Of a stretch of DNA of 64,000 bases, positions 22,804 through 34,900 are shown in pieces. The first letter of the stretch is position 1; the number at the start of each line of letters is the position of its first letter. The notes under the pieces were generated by a model, which did no database searches, had not been told where the DNA came from, and saw only the letters and a program-made list of their open reading frames with translations. The position numbers and the translations under genes were made by a program. Location: the NCBI GenBank assembly GCA_934045905.1, contig CAKOGZ010000110.1, positions 1 through 64,000 on the forward strand, written 5' to 3'. The stretch comes from Leuctra nigra. Taxonomy: Eukaryota > Arthropoda > Insecta > Plecoptera > Leuctridae.

Positions 22804-23159
22804 ACTGTTTTGACAGAAATATTTTGTGATCAGATCAGAATATAAAAGGATCGGTACCTAATTTTAAAGTAAAACATAGTTCAAATGTATTGTTTTCTCG
22901 CAAAGTAAGGTCAATGAGTGGTCACCCCACCTGGACAGTTAATGTATACTTGTAGTCCACTCAAACAGCCACCTGGGGGGCCAGGGCTCGATTCCTGCCA
23001 TGGCATTCTATCCTGAGACATTTTACACAATTTGAAACTACCTAGTCTGAGATGAATGCTAGAATCAGGGGCGCCGACTTTTGCAAAATCCAATGGGTGC
23101 CCGACAGAGGAACGGTTTTCCATCATGATCATGGGGGGGGGGGGGGGGGGGACTGCTAT

Positions 23160-24435
23160 ATCCGGATGATGGTCATAGAGACCCCAGTTCTAGGCCCCGA
23201 AGAGCGTTACTTAGAATTTAAACAAATTATAAGTGATTCTGGGACGCTATAAACTTTATTTTTTATGCGTTCATACTGTTTGAGTGACCTTCCTACGAAC
23301 TTAGTGCCCGAAAAATAATGTATTACAATTAATTGTGTGTGGTTGAAGGGAGGAAGATGACATGCAGGCAGGTCCGGGGCGCACAGCCCTGTTTTTTGTA
23401 TATCATCCCTAATTTTAGTATTTCTTTATGCGTTTTGAGTGCAGTTTCAACAATGTTATCAATAGTTATCATTTTCAAATTACAACAGTAGTCAATACTT
23501 CAACATTTAATAACAATACCCAAATTAAAAATATATCAAAAAGAGGGAATATTAACATAATTATAAATTAATTATGTATCAATTATAGAAAAAACTATAT
23601 TCTTTCTGAATTCTAAAGATTACTAATAAATCGATTCATATTTTAAGTGGGAAATAAATAATTTAATTTGATGATTTGATTTCTTAAAATTATTTTTATG
23701 GGTCATCGAACCTCGGAGCACCCACGTACTCGGCGCCACTGGCTAGAATAGTATCAACCTAATAACAATATAAGCATTATCAAAAGTAATATCACATTGA
23801 AATATAATATGACATTTTGGACTGCCTGGTGATGTCATTTTCTAAGACCACAACAATGTGTTACCATGGTGAAGACTTTGTTGTCATGGCAACCTCTTTT
23901 CTATATCAATTACTTCAAAACTAGTCATCCTACCATCCCACAATAATAATTTTTGTTTGTCTACATCCTACACATGTATACTTTCAATAATTGTTAGTTT
24001 TGACTGTTCTGAACTCAATCGGAGTAAAATTTGTAAAATCCATCCATCATTTTTCTTCAAACTAATCGAGTAGGTTGGAAGATCTCGCTACAAATCATGG
24101 ACCAAAAAATAAGTAGGTAAATAATTGATCCCATTCCCAACTATGATGATGTTTACATCATTATTTGAAGACAAATAGACCGAGTATTCAGGGTAAATAT
24201 AAAATATTTCCCAAAATATCTATGGAAAATACTGATTTATATCTTTCCGCGCTATTGTAGGATATTGACTCTTCTAAATTACAAGCGATTGAATTACTAC
24301 AAACGGGATAACTTACAGATCATTGGAAGGAAGGCAAACTGTTGCTTATGAACTTAATATTCGTAAGCTTTTTCACAATAATCGAACGAAGCCTAAAAAT
24401 GTAGTTGCAATCTTCATTTTGTTATGAATAATTGA
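23160..24435. other. No gene recognised
   Basis: AT-rich sequence after a poly-G tract (23133-23151). A minus-strand splice-like donor (GTAAGTTATCC) near 24307 borders a possible 36-nt exon, too short to claim. Confidence 0.4.
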
Positions 24436-24499
24436 ATAATTGAATAATATTGTTCATGTTCAGAGATATGAAAATGTTACTAATATCAAAAAAGGCAAG

Positions 24500-24930
24500 A
24501 AAATACACTTTCATGGGCGTCCACAGGGAGGGGCAAGGGGGCACTTGCCCCCCCCCCCCCCCCCCCCGGATGTCAGGAAAACATTAAAATGTTCTGGGGT
24601 TTTACGTATAGTCTCATTTTGTAACCAAAAAAACTAAAGAAAATTGATTTCAAAGTGTCAAGAAACCAAAAATTGCCATGCGGGGCAGGTTTGAACATTC
24701 CCCCCCCCCCCCCCCAAAGTGCAATATTTAAAAATATTGAATATTTCAACAAAATACACATCATAACGTCTCAAAATTGATTTCAAAGTGTCCAAAATCC
24801 AAAACAGGCCTTGCGGGGCAGGGTGGGAGGCGCGTCCCCCACACCCCCCTTAACCCGTAAAATATTATTTCCTTGCCCTGCCCCCACCTGGCATAAATGC
24901 TGCGGACGCCCATGTACACTTTGTATAATA
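24500..24930. repeat. Poly-C-bearing repeat, two to three related modules
   Basis: Modules built on TTGATTTCAAAGTGTC, AAACCAAAAATTGCC and GCGGGGCAGG each end in a C-rich run (24547-24567, 24701-24715, 24836-24848). Bracketed by GGGCGTCCACAGGGAGG at left and GCGGACGCCC at right, which suggests one element. Confidence 0.55.
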
Positions 24931-24937
24931 GGAAGTA

Positions 24938-25156
24938 GGTACACTCCCCCAAATAATAAACGGTACTCGAAAGAAAATGAATTGACTGATTAATGTTTGA
25001 TGGCATCATCTCATGAAGTCAGTGCTAACGCATTATCTAACTCTTTTAGGTGAGCTCTGATTTCATTGATAACAACAAGGATTGATTGCCAAGGAACCGG
25101 CCCAGCAGCCAAAACGTTTTGTACCAAGTACCGTTTATTATTTGGGGGAGTGTACC
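24938..25156. mobile_element. 219-bp MITE, TA-flanked, best copy
   Basis: GGTACACTCCCCCAAATAAT is mirrored by ATTATTTGGGGGAGTGTACC, with TA at 24936-24937 and 25157-25158. Copies at 1705-1923 and 40998-41216 share the end motif. TA duplication suggests a Tc1/mariner-type origin, though no transposase is present. Confidence 0.88.
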
Positions 25157-25216
25157 TACACTTCTAACAAAAAGAAACTATAGAAATTGAGATGTTCGGT
25201 CGAGCTCTTTAGCAAT

Positions 25217-26540
25217 TGTAATGTGGCCCTTATAGGGGTAGAATAAATCCCTATACAAACTTGGTAGATATCCGACTGCCACCAGGTTAATTTATCTAGG
25301 TAATAACCGACCTAATATCTCACTGAACTTATAGAATCAAATATAAATACCTGTAGTTGAGACGTGGAGTACCGAGTTGTGAAACCGGTAAGTGTAGAAC
25401 GAAACCTCGAAGTAATAATAGAAAAGTTGATTTCCGAACAAAAGTCTTTCTCTGATTTATCTCAAATACTTTTATTGAATTTAATAAGAAAATGAAAAGA
25501 ATATAGAACTGATATTTATCTCGTAAAATTGGGAACCTCAATCTGTCGGGAAGGATTTGTGAAGGATTGGCTTAACCAATATTGCTCACCTCAGAATATA
25601 GTAGACGTAGAATGTTGATTTCACTTGATTGTTGTATTTAACTTCTTAAGTTACACTTCGTTTTCTGTTACTTTACACACTTTTGAAATTGAGAACGATT
25701 CACAACAAAATATAAATTGTGTGAATGACACTAAACTTCAGGGATATTCCCTTTTTCAAATTAACAGAGTATAAAGACTTAAAGACGAATTTAAGTTGAA
25801 CCTCGAAGATTTAGGCGATCACACTAACAGGTAGTGATGTGAAGAGGAAGGAGGAATAAAAATTAACCAGACAAGTTCGCCTGAGTGGTTAAGTTTTTAA
25901 ACCAGGGAAAAAGAGAAAACCCGTCTGAATCAACAAGTTCGCCTGAATCATCAGAGAGGGTAGTCTCCTGGAAGAGGAAGTGAATTGAACAAGTTCGCCT
26001 GAACAATTAGATGTAAGCTGGTAAAGCATCTCCTTATATACCCAACTTAGAGGACATTCAATATCATACCCAGAATCACCCATTTCAAAGATGGAACCTT
26101 AGAGGACACCCAAAGTCATTCTAAGCAGAGGTCAATTCAATATCATACCCAGAACCACCCATTTCAAAGATGGAACCGAGTTTACCATTAACCTGGACCT
26201 TGGAGAACTCTTTCTATAGGAAGTGCTTTGCTCTACCATCTTTAAGAATACAATTCAAATTTAAAAATGAAGCTAACCAATGTCAGAAATGAACAACAAA
26301 CTTGTCTTCAAAATAAATGAACTTTAAAACCTTTGACTGATCTGACTTGTTAAATAACAATTCTCAAATAGACTTTTACCTAAACATTGTTCCTTAATTA
26401 ATCTTCTATCCCCTTCCTTTTCTTAACTGGATCCGGTCTTGTATAGTAATGAATAACTTCAAATTTGGAAGTAATCTACTGAAAACAACAAATAAAATAC
26501 CAACTGAATTTAATGATTTTTTATGTGTTACTACACCACA
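25217..26540 (-). repeat. 3' LTR (1324 bp)
   Basis: Matches 37052-38375 over its whole length. It contains several internal copies of ACAAGTTCGCCTGA and two of CACCCATTTCAAAGATGGAA. Short frames inside (25329-25541, 25889-26083) recur in the other LTR and are not genes. Differences seen: near 26209, 26224, 26516 and 26529. Confidence 0.97.
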
Positions 26541-28988
26541 AGACCCCTCACCATTAAGACAAAGCTCATGCAATTTATAAATTACATTAGCTTTGAAAAA
26601 GAAAACTTTTGAAATCATTAAAATTCATAGAGATTATGAAAATATACTGTTCGGTGGTAAACGAATGTTTGTTGAGACTCTTGAGAGCAGTGGTCCATCT
26701 TGATTGTGTGGAAGACGTCCCGAAGTGGATCAGCAGGGCTGTTGCCAATCCATGCCGATTTGAGCCGAAATGTAGTTGGCTGAATGAAGGACTGCTCAGG
26801 ACAGCGTTACGTGGAGGTCGAATCCTTAGTCACGACCATCCTGGTAGACCATGGAACAGCACTGGAATATATTGAATCAGAAATAGAACACGTGATAATA
26901 TGCATAACAACACAAGATGAACAGAATATCCGACGAAAATATTTCAAACCAACAAACATGAAATATGATCAACAAGTACCTAGAGCAAATATAAAGTGCG
27001 GTTAGAATGTCAAAATTAAACTGAACCCAACACTAAAGATGGACATAATCATTGATTAAAGAAAATAGGTAATAAATCATGAACCAATATTGAAATCAAT
27101 AAGAAATAATAACGTAGAGCTCGCATGAATGATAAGAATACGAATATGTAGGTATAAATTACACATGTAAACAAAGTGTTTGAAGCATGACGCACAATAC
27201 AACACCTCACACAAGATCAATATGAAAATAAAAGTGATGTAAGGATAAATGGTACGCCACACAACGGTAAAATATGAATTACTGAAATATCTGAAGTGCT
27301 AAAAAGACTTCAAAACAGTACAATTCTCTTATGATGTGACATTTGTCAAAAAGACCATGGACGCTGACATCTTGAATCTTGTATTTTCTTGACGTCGAAG
27401 AAACAGGGCGCGTGCGCAGTATCTGACTTCAGTATTGACGCGGCATATTTTTAAACAAGCAATCTTCGTAAATTGTGAACGTTCTTGCCTTGGAGATAAA
27501 ATTAACAATTCTTCTGATGACGAATGGACTCCGTTTCTTGTACTGGCGATGTCCTTATTTGCGCAAGGGCAATCTTCAAGTAGATCTTCATATAGAAACA
27601 AACAACTATGTCGAATGACGAATTAGTTTCATGAAATGATATTATTCTCTTGCTTGACGATGTTGAACTAGCAACTTGTAGAATGCGATTCGTATAACAT
27701 ACCATCTAGTGTTTTTGTAGCTGAACTAGAACTCCGAAGAACGAAATATTGTAATAATCCATATGAGAAAATGCATTACAATGTAGGCAAAACATTATAA
27801 CACCTCAGAATTCTGGAAGAATAAAATTCTCTTGAAATGACAGGATTAAGAATTTATCCTTGACGTTTTGCTTAGCACAATCTTCTGTAACCAATCACCT
27901 CCAACTAAAAGTTAATGACCGATGTGGCGATATCTTCATGGAAATTGTTGGCTTCTTCTTGAACAAAAATGAATTGAATAATAATAATGAAATAAAAATA
28001 TTACCGTTATTGTGTGAGGCGTACTTCTATAAAACCATTGAATATAGAACCACAAAATAATTGATTAGAAGAAAGAAGATATTGTGATGGGTACATTAGT
28101 TGCGTAATACTTCAATGACCAACAAAAATGAATTATTTATCGAATAAATATTGAATATTGCGAAATAATTAATCTAAATAAGGAATTAACTCATTGCGAG
28201 TGAGTACCGATCCAATATGAATCCATGAACCTAACTTCCAATAAAACATAACATCGAGAACATAATAAGATAAGAATGTGCACGAAAACACTAACACAAC
28301 GTATCTACATTGGAGCATCAGCTTCCAAATAACGACACTACGAAATGAAATGGCAATAAAATTAATCAAAATGAACAAAACATTATGTTACTATCATAAG
28401 TAAAGACAATCATAACAAAGATGAAAAATCTAGACAATTGTTATCAAAACAAAATATTAGCATATAAGAATATATTAACATGAATAGCAAAAAGGCACAA
28501 ATAGCCTACAAATTAAACTCATGAATTTTTTTTTTTTTACGAAAAATAATTGATTTTGAGGAGAACACAAAATGTTTATAGAAATGTTCAGTAATTACCA
28601 AATATTATATTTGACTTGTAGCTTCATCTCTGGAGTACCTTGCATCATGTCCTTTCACCCCAGGTGGATGCCGTGTCCAAAGACTTGAATTTGTATTTGA
28701 CGACACTCTAAAACAATGTACATGGTTGAATTGGTATTTCTTGTTGACCAGCTGAACTGCAGACGATTCACATTTGAGATTGTTTTGGTAGCCATTTATG
28801 GTTATGGGTTTGAAGGAATATAGGATGGAACAATTAAATTATTTTAAATATTATGCGATTCCTTAAAATCGGTAAGTGAGTAAAGAGAATATTTGACAAA
28901 ACATGTTATTAGTCTTGCATAGAAAATACGAAATGTTTTATAAACATAGACTAATTAATCATAAAATAAAATAAAATAATAAGAAAAT
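26541..28988 (-). other. Gypsy 3' noncoding region, 2.45 kb
   Basis: Between the pol stop and the 3' LTR no env or other recognisable frame is present. AT-rich except a richer island at about 26650-26870, open in one frame on each strand. A weak purine tract (GGTGAGGGGTCT on the minus strand) adjoins the 3' LTR and may be the polypurine tract. Confidence 0.7.
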
Positions 28989-31900
28989 TTATTCTGGCTT
29001 ATCGGTGTAACGCTTATCTGAATTCGGATTATGAGCATAATTATGAACAACTAGATCTCGTAATTGATAATGTGGATTCTGACTACGTAATTCGGGTGCG
29101 GGTGGAGTTACATCTGTATCCGTCATTGAATCAAATGAAATTGATAACCCAGAAGAGAAGTCAAAATTTGACGGCATCTGTTCTTCGTTACGTGAAGAGA
29201 TGACCGATCCTGGACTCGAAACAATGGAACTTGTTGCTAACAGCTGACTCCCTGACCTTGACCCGGTCGCTGGAGTTGAAGAAACGAGGTGAGAAAAACT
29301 TTGACTTTGAAGACTCGTAGAATTACTGTCATTGCGTTCAGAAACGTTCATGGGAGTAGAAACATTCATCAGATTATTTGTTTCAGATGAGTTGTTTGGA
29401 GAATTATTTGACAACCCCGAAGTGGGCGTGCGGACTTCGCCGGGCGTGACAGAATGAGCAGGTGTGCTTTTGTTTACGTTTGAAGAGACTGCACTCTCGT
29501 TGACAGTTTCATCAGGTACTTGTTGAATGTCATGATTTTGATCGACTGTTCTTCTAGGGAGATAAATAAAATCATCATCAGGATGATAAGTATCCTGTGG
29601 CAATTCAAGTGAAGGTTCATCTAACCTGGCACCATTTGAGGTTAGGTCTTCACTGTCGGAAGCAGATTCGTCTAAAATGAGATTCAAATTATCATCGTAT
29701 TCCTCTGGACTAAACGAAAGAAAATGCTTTAAACGAGCACAATGAACAGTTTGAATTTTCCCCGTTTGAAGATCTTGAATTTCGAAGTTTACTTTTGACT
29801 TGGCAGATATAATTCTACTCGGACCTCTACTGTAATATTTACTAAATTTTCTACCACTCATCTTGTCATATACAGGTGTGTGAACAAAAACAAGATCACC
29901 AGGAACGTACCTAATCTCCTTTGACTTCCTGTTGTAATACTCTTCCCTTATTTCTACGTTCTTTCTTAATGTTTCGCGAGTCAGCTTGAAAGCTTCTTGT
30001 AGTCTAGTTACTAACCGTTGTGAAAATTCATGTACAGGTTCTTCAGATGTGGCTCTATTCGATGAAAGAATTGTTTCATATGGCAATCGGGGATCCCTGC
30101 CATGAGTCAAGAAGAACGGACTTTCACCGCTAGAAGTTGAGATGTTGGTACGTAAAGCGAATTGTATCATTCCCAACAATAAATCCCAATCCTTTTCATG
30201 AGTGTAATGACTCAACATAGTTCTAATCGTTCGATGATAACGTTCTACCATATTACTTGAAGCATGATAACTGGACGTACAAATATGATGAATTGTCAAT
30301 ATCTTACACACTTCATTGAATAGATTGGATGTAAAATTCCCTCCTCTGTCTGTGACGATTTCTAAAGGCGTTGAATCTTCGGCAATTAGATGATCTACTA
30401 TTGCAGCTGCTACAGCTTGAGCAGACTGATTAGGAAGGTCTACTAGTATGACCCACTTTGTGAAATGATCCACCATGCTTAAAACATAACGATTTTGTTT
30501 CTTCGTTGTTTTAAGAGGACCTAAAATATCAACACTGTATCTAATACCAGGACCTGATAATTCTGAAAAACGCTGTAAGGGAGGTCGTTCACTTGTGACC
30601 GGTCGCTTAGTAGACTGACAACTGACACAATGTTTAATAAACTCTTCAACATCATTAAACATTCCTTTCCAATAAACTCTAGACTTCAGAAGTAATTGAG
30701 TCCGATGAATTCCTGAATGAGCAGCGAATCCTGGTAAACAATGAAATGTTTTCATTATGTGCTTCTGCATTGTTTTAGGAACTACGAGTCTATCGTGTCT
30801 TTCCGGAGGAATCCGTATTTTGTACAGCAGTCCATCATCATCGAGTGAGTACAACGGATGGCATGAATTATCAACCAAAAGTTTCTTGATAATCACTGAC
30901 AGTTCAGAATCATTCCTCTGAAGTTTCTTGATATAATATCTATCCATTATAGGCTCAAATGGTAGTTCCTCTCTTACTAAATTTAGTTTTAAAGCATCTT
31001 GACTGATTGCCACACGACTTGCACTTTCATTAGTAGTACTAGTTCCAATTTCACTGTTGACAATGAAATTTTCATCAGATAGCTTTGGTTCATAAGGAAG
31101 ACTTATTTCACCAAAATCCTCTTCATTGCATGAGCTTTCATTGATCTTTATCTGTTCTTCCATTTCTTTGATCTTACTATCTTTAGAAAACTTTTCTTTT
31201 CTCTTGGCTTTAGACGACACATAAGCTTCAGGAACAGATTCCGAATCTAACCTTTCTGTTTCGAGTATTGACTTACAAATTTCTGTACTAGACATCTGTT
31301 GAGTAAAACTATCATCCCCTTCTGGGATTCGAGATAGACTGTCAACATGAGGTATTTTACTTCCAGGAATATATTTTAAGTCGAAAGAGTATTGACTCAA
31401 AAACAGTGTCCATTTTGTTAGACGAGAACTGTGGCTTGGCAATTTCAACAAATATTGCAAAGCACGATGATCTGAAAAAGCGAGGAAATGCTTTCCTGCT
31501 AGATAAACATGAAACTGTTTCACACCATACACTAAGGCTAGAAGTTCGAGTTCTGTAGTTTGATAATTTTTCTCGGCAGGCTTTAATTTCCGGCTTGCAT
31601 AAGCAATTGGCTTTTCTTCTCCATTTATATTCTGAGACAGAATAGCACCTATTCCAATTCCACTTGCATCTGTGGTAAGAATGAATGGCATGTCAAAACG
31701 AGGATATGACAGAATCGGAGCTGTACATAATGCTTTCTTCAGAAGATTGAATGAATTTGTATGCAGGGGTGACCAATGAAATGTAGCACTTTTCTTAGTA
31801 AGCTCAGTGAGTGGCTGGGAAATTTCGGCATATTTCTTGACATATTTTCTATAGTATGATGTGAGACCGATGAATGTACGAACGTGACCAATTGTCTTGG

Positions 31901-34900
31901 GTTGAGGAAAATTAACCACTGATTCAATTAAACGTGGATTTGTACCGACTCCCTTATTAGAGATGGAGTGTCCAAGAAATACACACTCTTTGACAAGGAA
32001 AGAACACTTAGAAGGCTTTATTTTCAATCCAGCCTTTTCTAACCTTTCAAACACAAGTTTTAATTTTGTTACATGCTCTTCTATTGTTTTAGAAAAGACG
32101 ACCACATCATCAAGATAACCAACGCAGTCTTTGTTCAACACATCCTGAAGAACATAATTGATAAGGCGTTGAAAATTCGCGGGACTAGTACTAAGTCCGA
32201 ACGGAGATCTACAAAATTGATATAGGTTTGACGCTGTACAGAACGCTGTGATAGGTCTATCTTCGACTGCGATAGGAATATTATTGAAAGCTCCATGCAA
32301 ATCGATTGCTGAGAAATAGTTGGCTCCACCAAGGAGATCTAAAACATCTGAGATACGCGGACAAGGCGTTGATTCTTGAATAATATGTAAATTAGTTTTT
32401 CTGAAGTCTACTACTAGACGATACTCTTTAGGCTCTCCGGGTGGTGTCCTTTTAGAGACCAGCAGGCACGGAGAAGACCAGGGACTTCGGGAATGTTCAA
32501 TTATTCCCTGATCCAAATGCTCTTGAATAATTTTATCAAGAATTTCCCTTTGATAAAACGGTAGACGATAAGGAGCTTGTTTAACAGGCTTAACATCCTT
32601 ATTCATTGAAATACGATGCTCTATAAGAGGACAAAATCCAATCTCATCTCCTTCCAAATAGAAGATATTGGCAAAGTCTCTTATTAAATCCTTAACAGCA
32701 TCATATTCTTCTTGAGGTAAATTGACTAATTTACACTTTTCTCGTAAAACGGCAAATCTCTCATTGAGATTATCTTGATTCTTTTCAACTTTAGGCTCAT
32801 GAGTAGCAGAATAAGAATTAATTGCTGCAATTAACAACGGAAATTCTTTAGCAATTTCTTCATCAGGAACTATTTCATCATCACACTCAAAAATCTCTAG
32901 ATGACCCAACAGAGTGTCTTCATGAACCTCTGTATTGACATTGGAAATATTTGTAACCAAAATTTTTAACTTTAACTCTTCATTTTCTATGTAGAGAGCA
33001 TCGGCTGCTCTTAAACCTAATGGTAGATTACAATGAGGCCTGAACAGAACAGTTTTCTTTCCCTCATAATCTTTTCTTCTGAATAGTGAACGTTTCTGGT
33101 TCACTTCTACCAAAGTTTCAGTATTTGGTAGAACAATCTGACTTCTAACAGATCTAACTTGAACTTTGAGAGGAATATTCTTTGATTCAACTTTGTCAAC
33201 TTTATCTGACTCATTGTCACTCGGATTATTAGAAAACTTGACAGAGTCATTATAGACTGAGTCATGAGGAACTGCACCCCTGGCAGAAATATTCGGAACT
33301 GCTCCTAAGGCAGAAATAGTAGAACCTGCATCCTTAGCATAAATCCTAGGAACTGCACCCTTGGCAGAAATAATCGGAACTGCACCCTTGGCAGAAATAA
33401 CTGGAACTGCACCCTTGGCAGAAATAATCGGAACTGCACCCTTGGCAGAAATAATAGGAACTGCACCCCTGGCAGAAATAACTGGAACTGCACCCTTGGC
33501 AGAAATAATCGGAACTGCACCCTTGGCAGAAATAATCGGAACTGCACCCTTGGCAGAAATAACTGGAACTGCACCCTTGGTAGAAATAATCGGAACTGCA
33601 CCCTTGGCAGAAATAATCGGAACTGCACCCTTGGCAGAAATAATAGGAACTGCACCCTTGGCAGAAATAACTGGAACTGCACCCTTGGCAGAAATAATCG
33701 GAACTGCACCCTTGGCAGAAATACTAGGAACTGCACCCTTGGCAGAAATAATCGGAACTGCACCCTTGGCAGAAATAATAGGAACTGCACCCTTGGCAGA
33801 AATACAAGACTCCAAACTAGTCAATGGTTTGAGAGGAGTATCAACTAAAATTAACTTACATGAATTATTTCTAAAATCAAATGATACATTCTTCATACAT
33901 TCACGCTTAGAATTCTTTTGACCACAGGGATTTCTCACTAATGTAGAATTGTACATATTCCTCAATGTGATTGAATCATCTGCTTGCTCACATCCTATTA
34001 ATGGGGAAGGGACGTTGAAATCGTCAGAACACTGAAGTGGCCGCTTCTGTGCTCCAAACTCTTTCTGGTTTTCCAACATAAATAAGGGTGACTTAGTCAT
34101 TAAATCCTCTTCTAAACTAAAATCTGAATCATTGGAAAAGCTCACTGGAGGATTGAGTGGCCAATGACACACCGTAATCTGGAGATTAGTGTTTTCAAAA
34201 ACACGAATCAAAATGGGTCTAACTTGGTTCCAAAGAAATCCATCTAGTCCACATCCTATTGCAGGAATGGCTAGTTGTTTGATCCCATGATGAATACAAA
34301 GCATTTTTAAATTAACTAATGCCTCCTCTAAACTAAAAAGTGTTGGTTTGTGAAAGTAACGTTCCTTTGTTACTAAATAGAAAATAAACCGATTCTTTTC
34401 TTTCTGAAAAATGACTTTGGAATTCTTATGTTGAACTAGCTTTCGTAGTCTATCAACGTTGCCAAATCGATTTCTGAATTCTAACGCAATACCACGAGAA
34501 AGTTTCATATCCCGGGAAACACAATGCGCTAATGACACATGATTAGGAGAATTAAATAAATCTCCTTTAATTTCATTAAGCTTAAACTCTGTAGAAATGT
34601 ATTGGTGAGGATGTGATTGATAGTGACTTTTACCATTCACATGTTGATAAGAAGACACTTCTTCAGGATCGGTAAACAAAGTCTCGGACTTGTTCTTTAC
34701 CGACTGGGTATCAAAACTAACGACATTATTCCCACTTAGATTTTGACACGCCAGATTTTTAACCACCTGATCCTCATCTAAATCTACTTGAACTGACTTA
34801 TCACTATAACTAACACTACTTGTTTTTATGGGACATTCCACTACACTGGATAACTGATTACCAATCCAATTATCAGCGTATGGAATGATATTATCTTCTT

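Noticed and set aside
24307..24345. 36-nt exon of gene 1 upstream of 19947
   Set aside because: Donor is good, but acceptor and coding content are too weak to support it.
33361..33921. 186-codon plus-strand repeat protein
   Set aside because: Antisense image of the 27-bp repeat in pol; the other mirror frame at 33305-33790 is rejected for the same reason.
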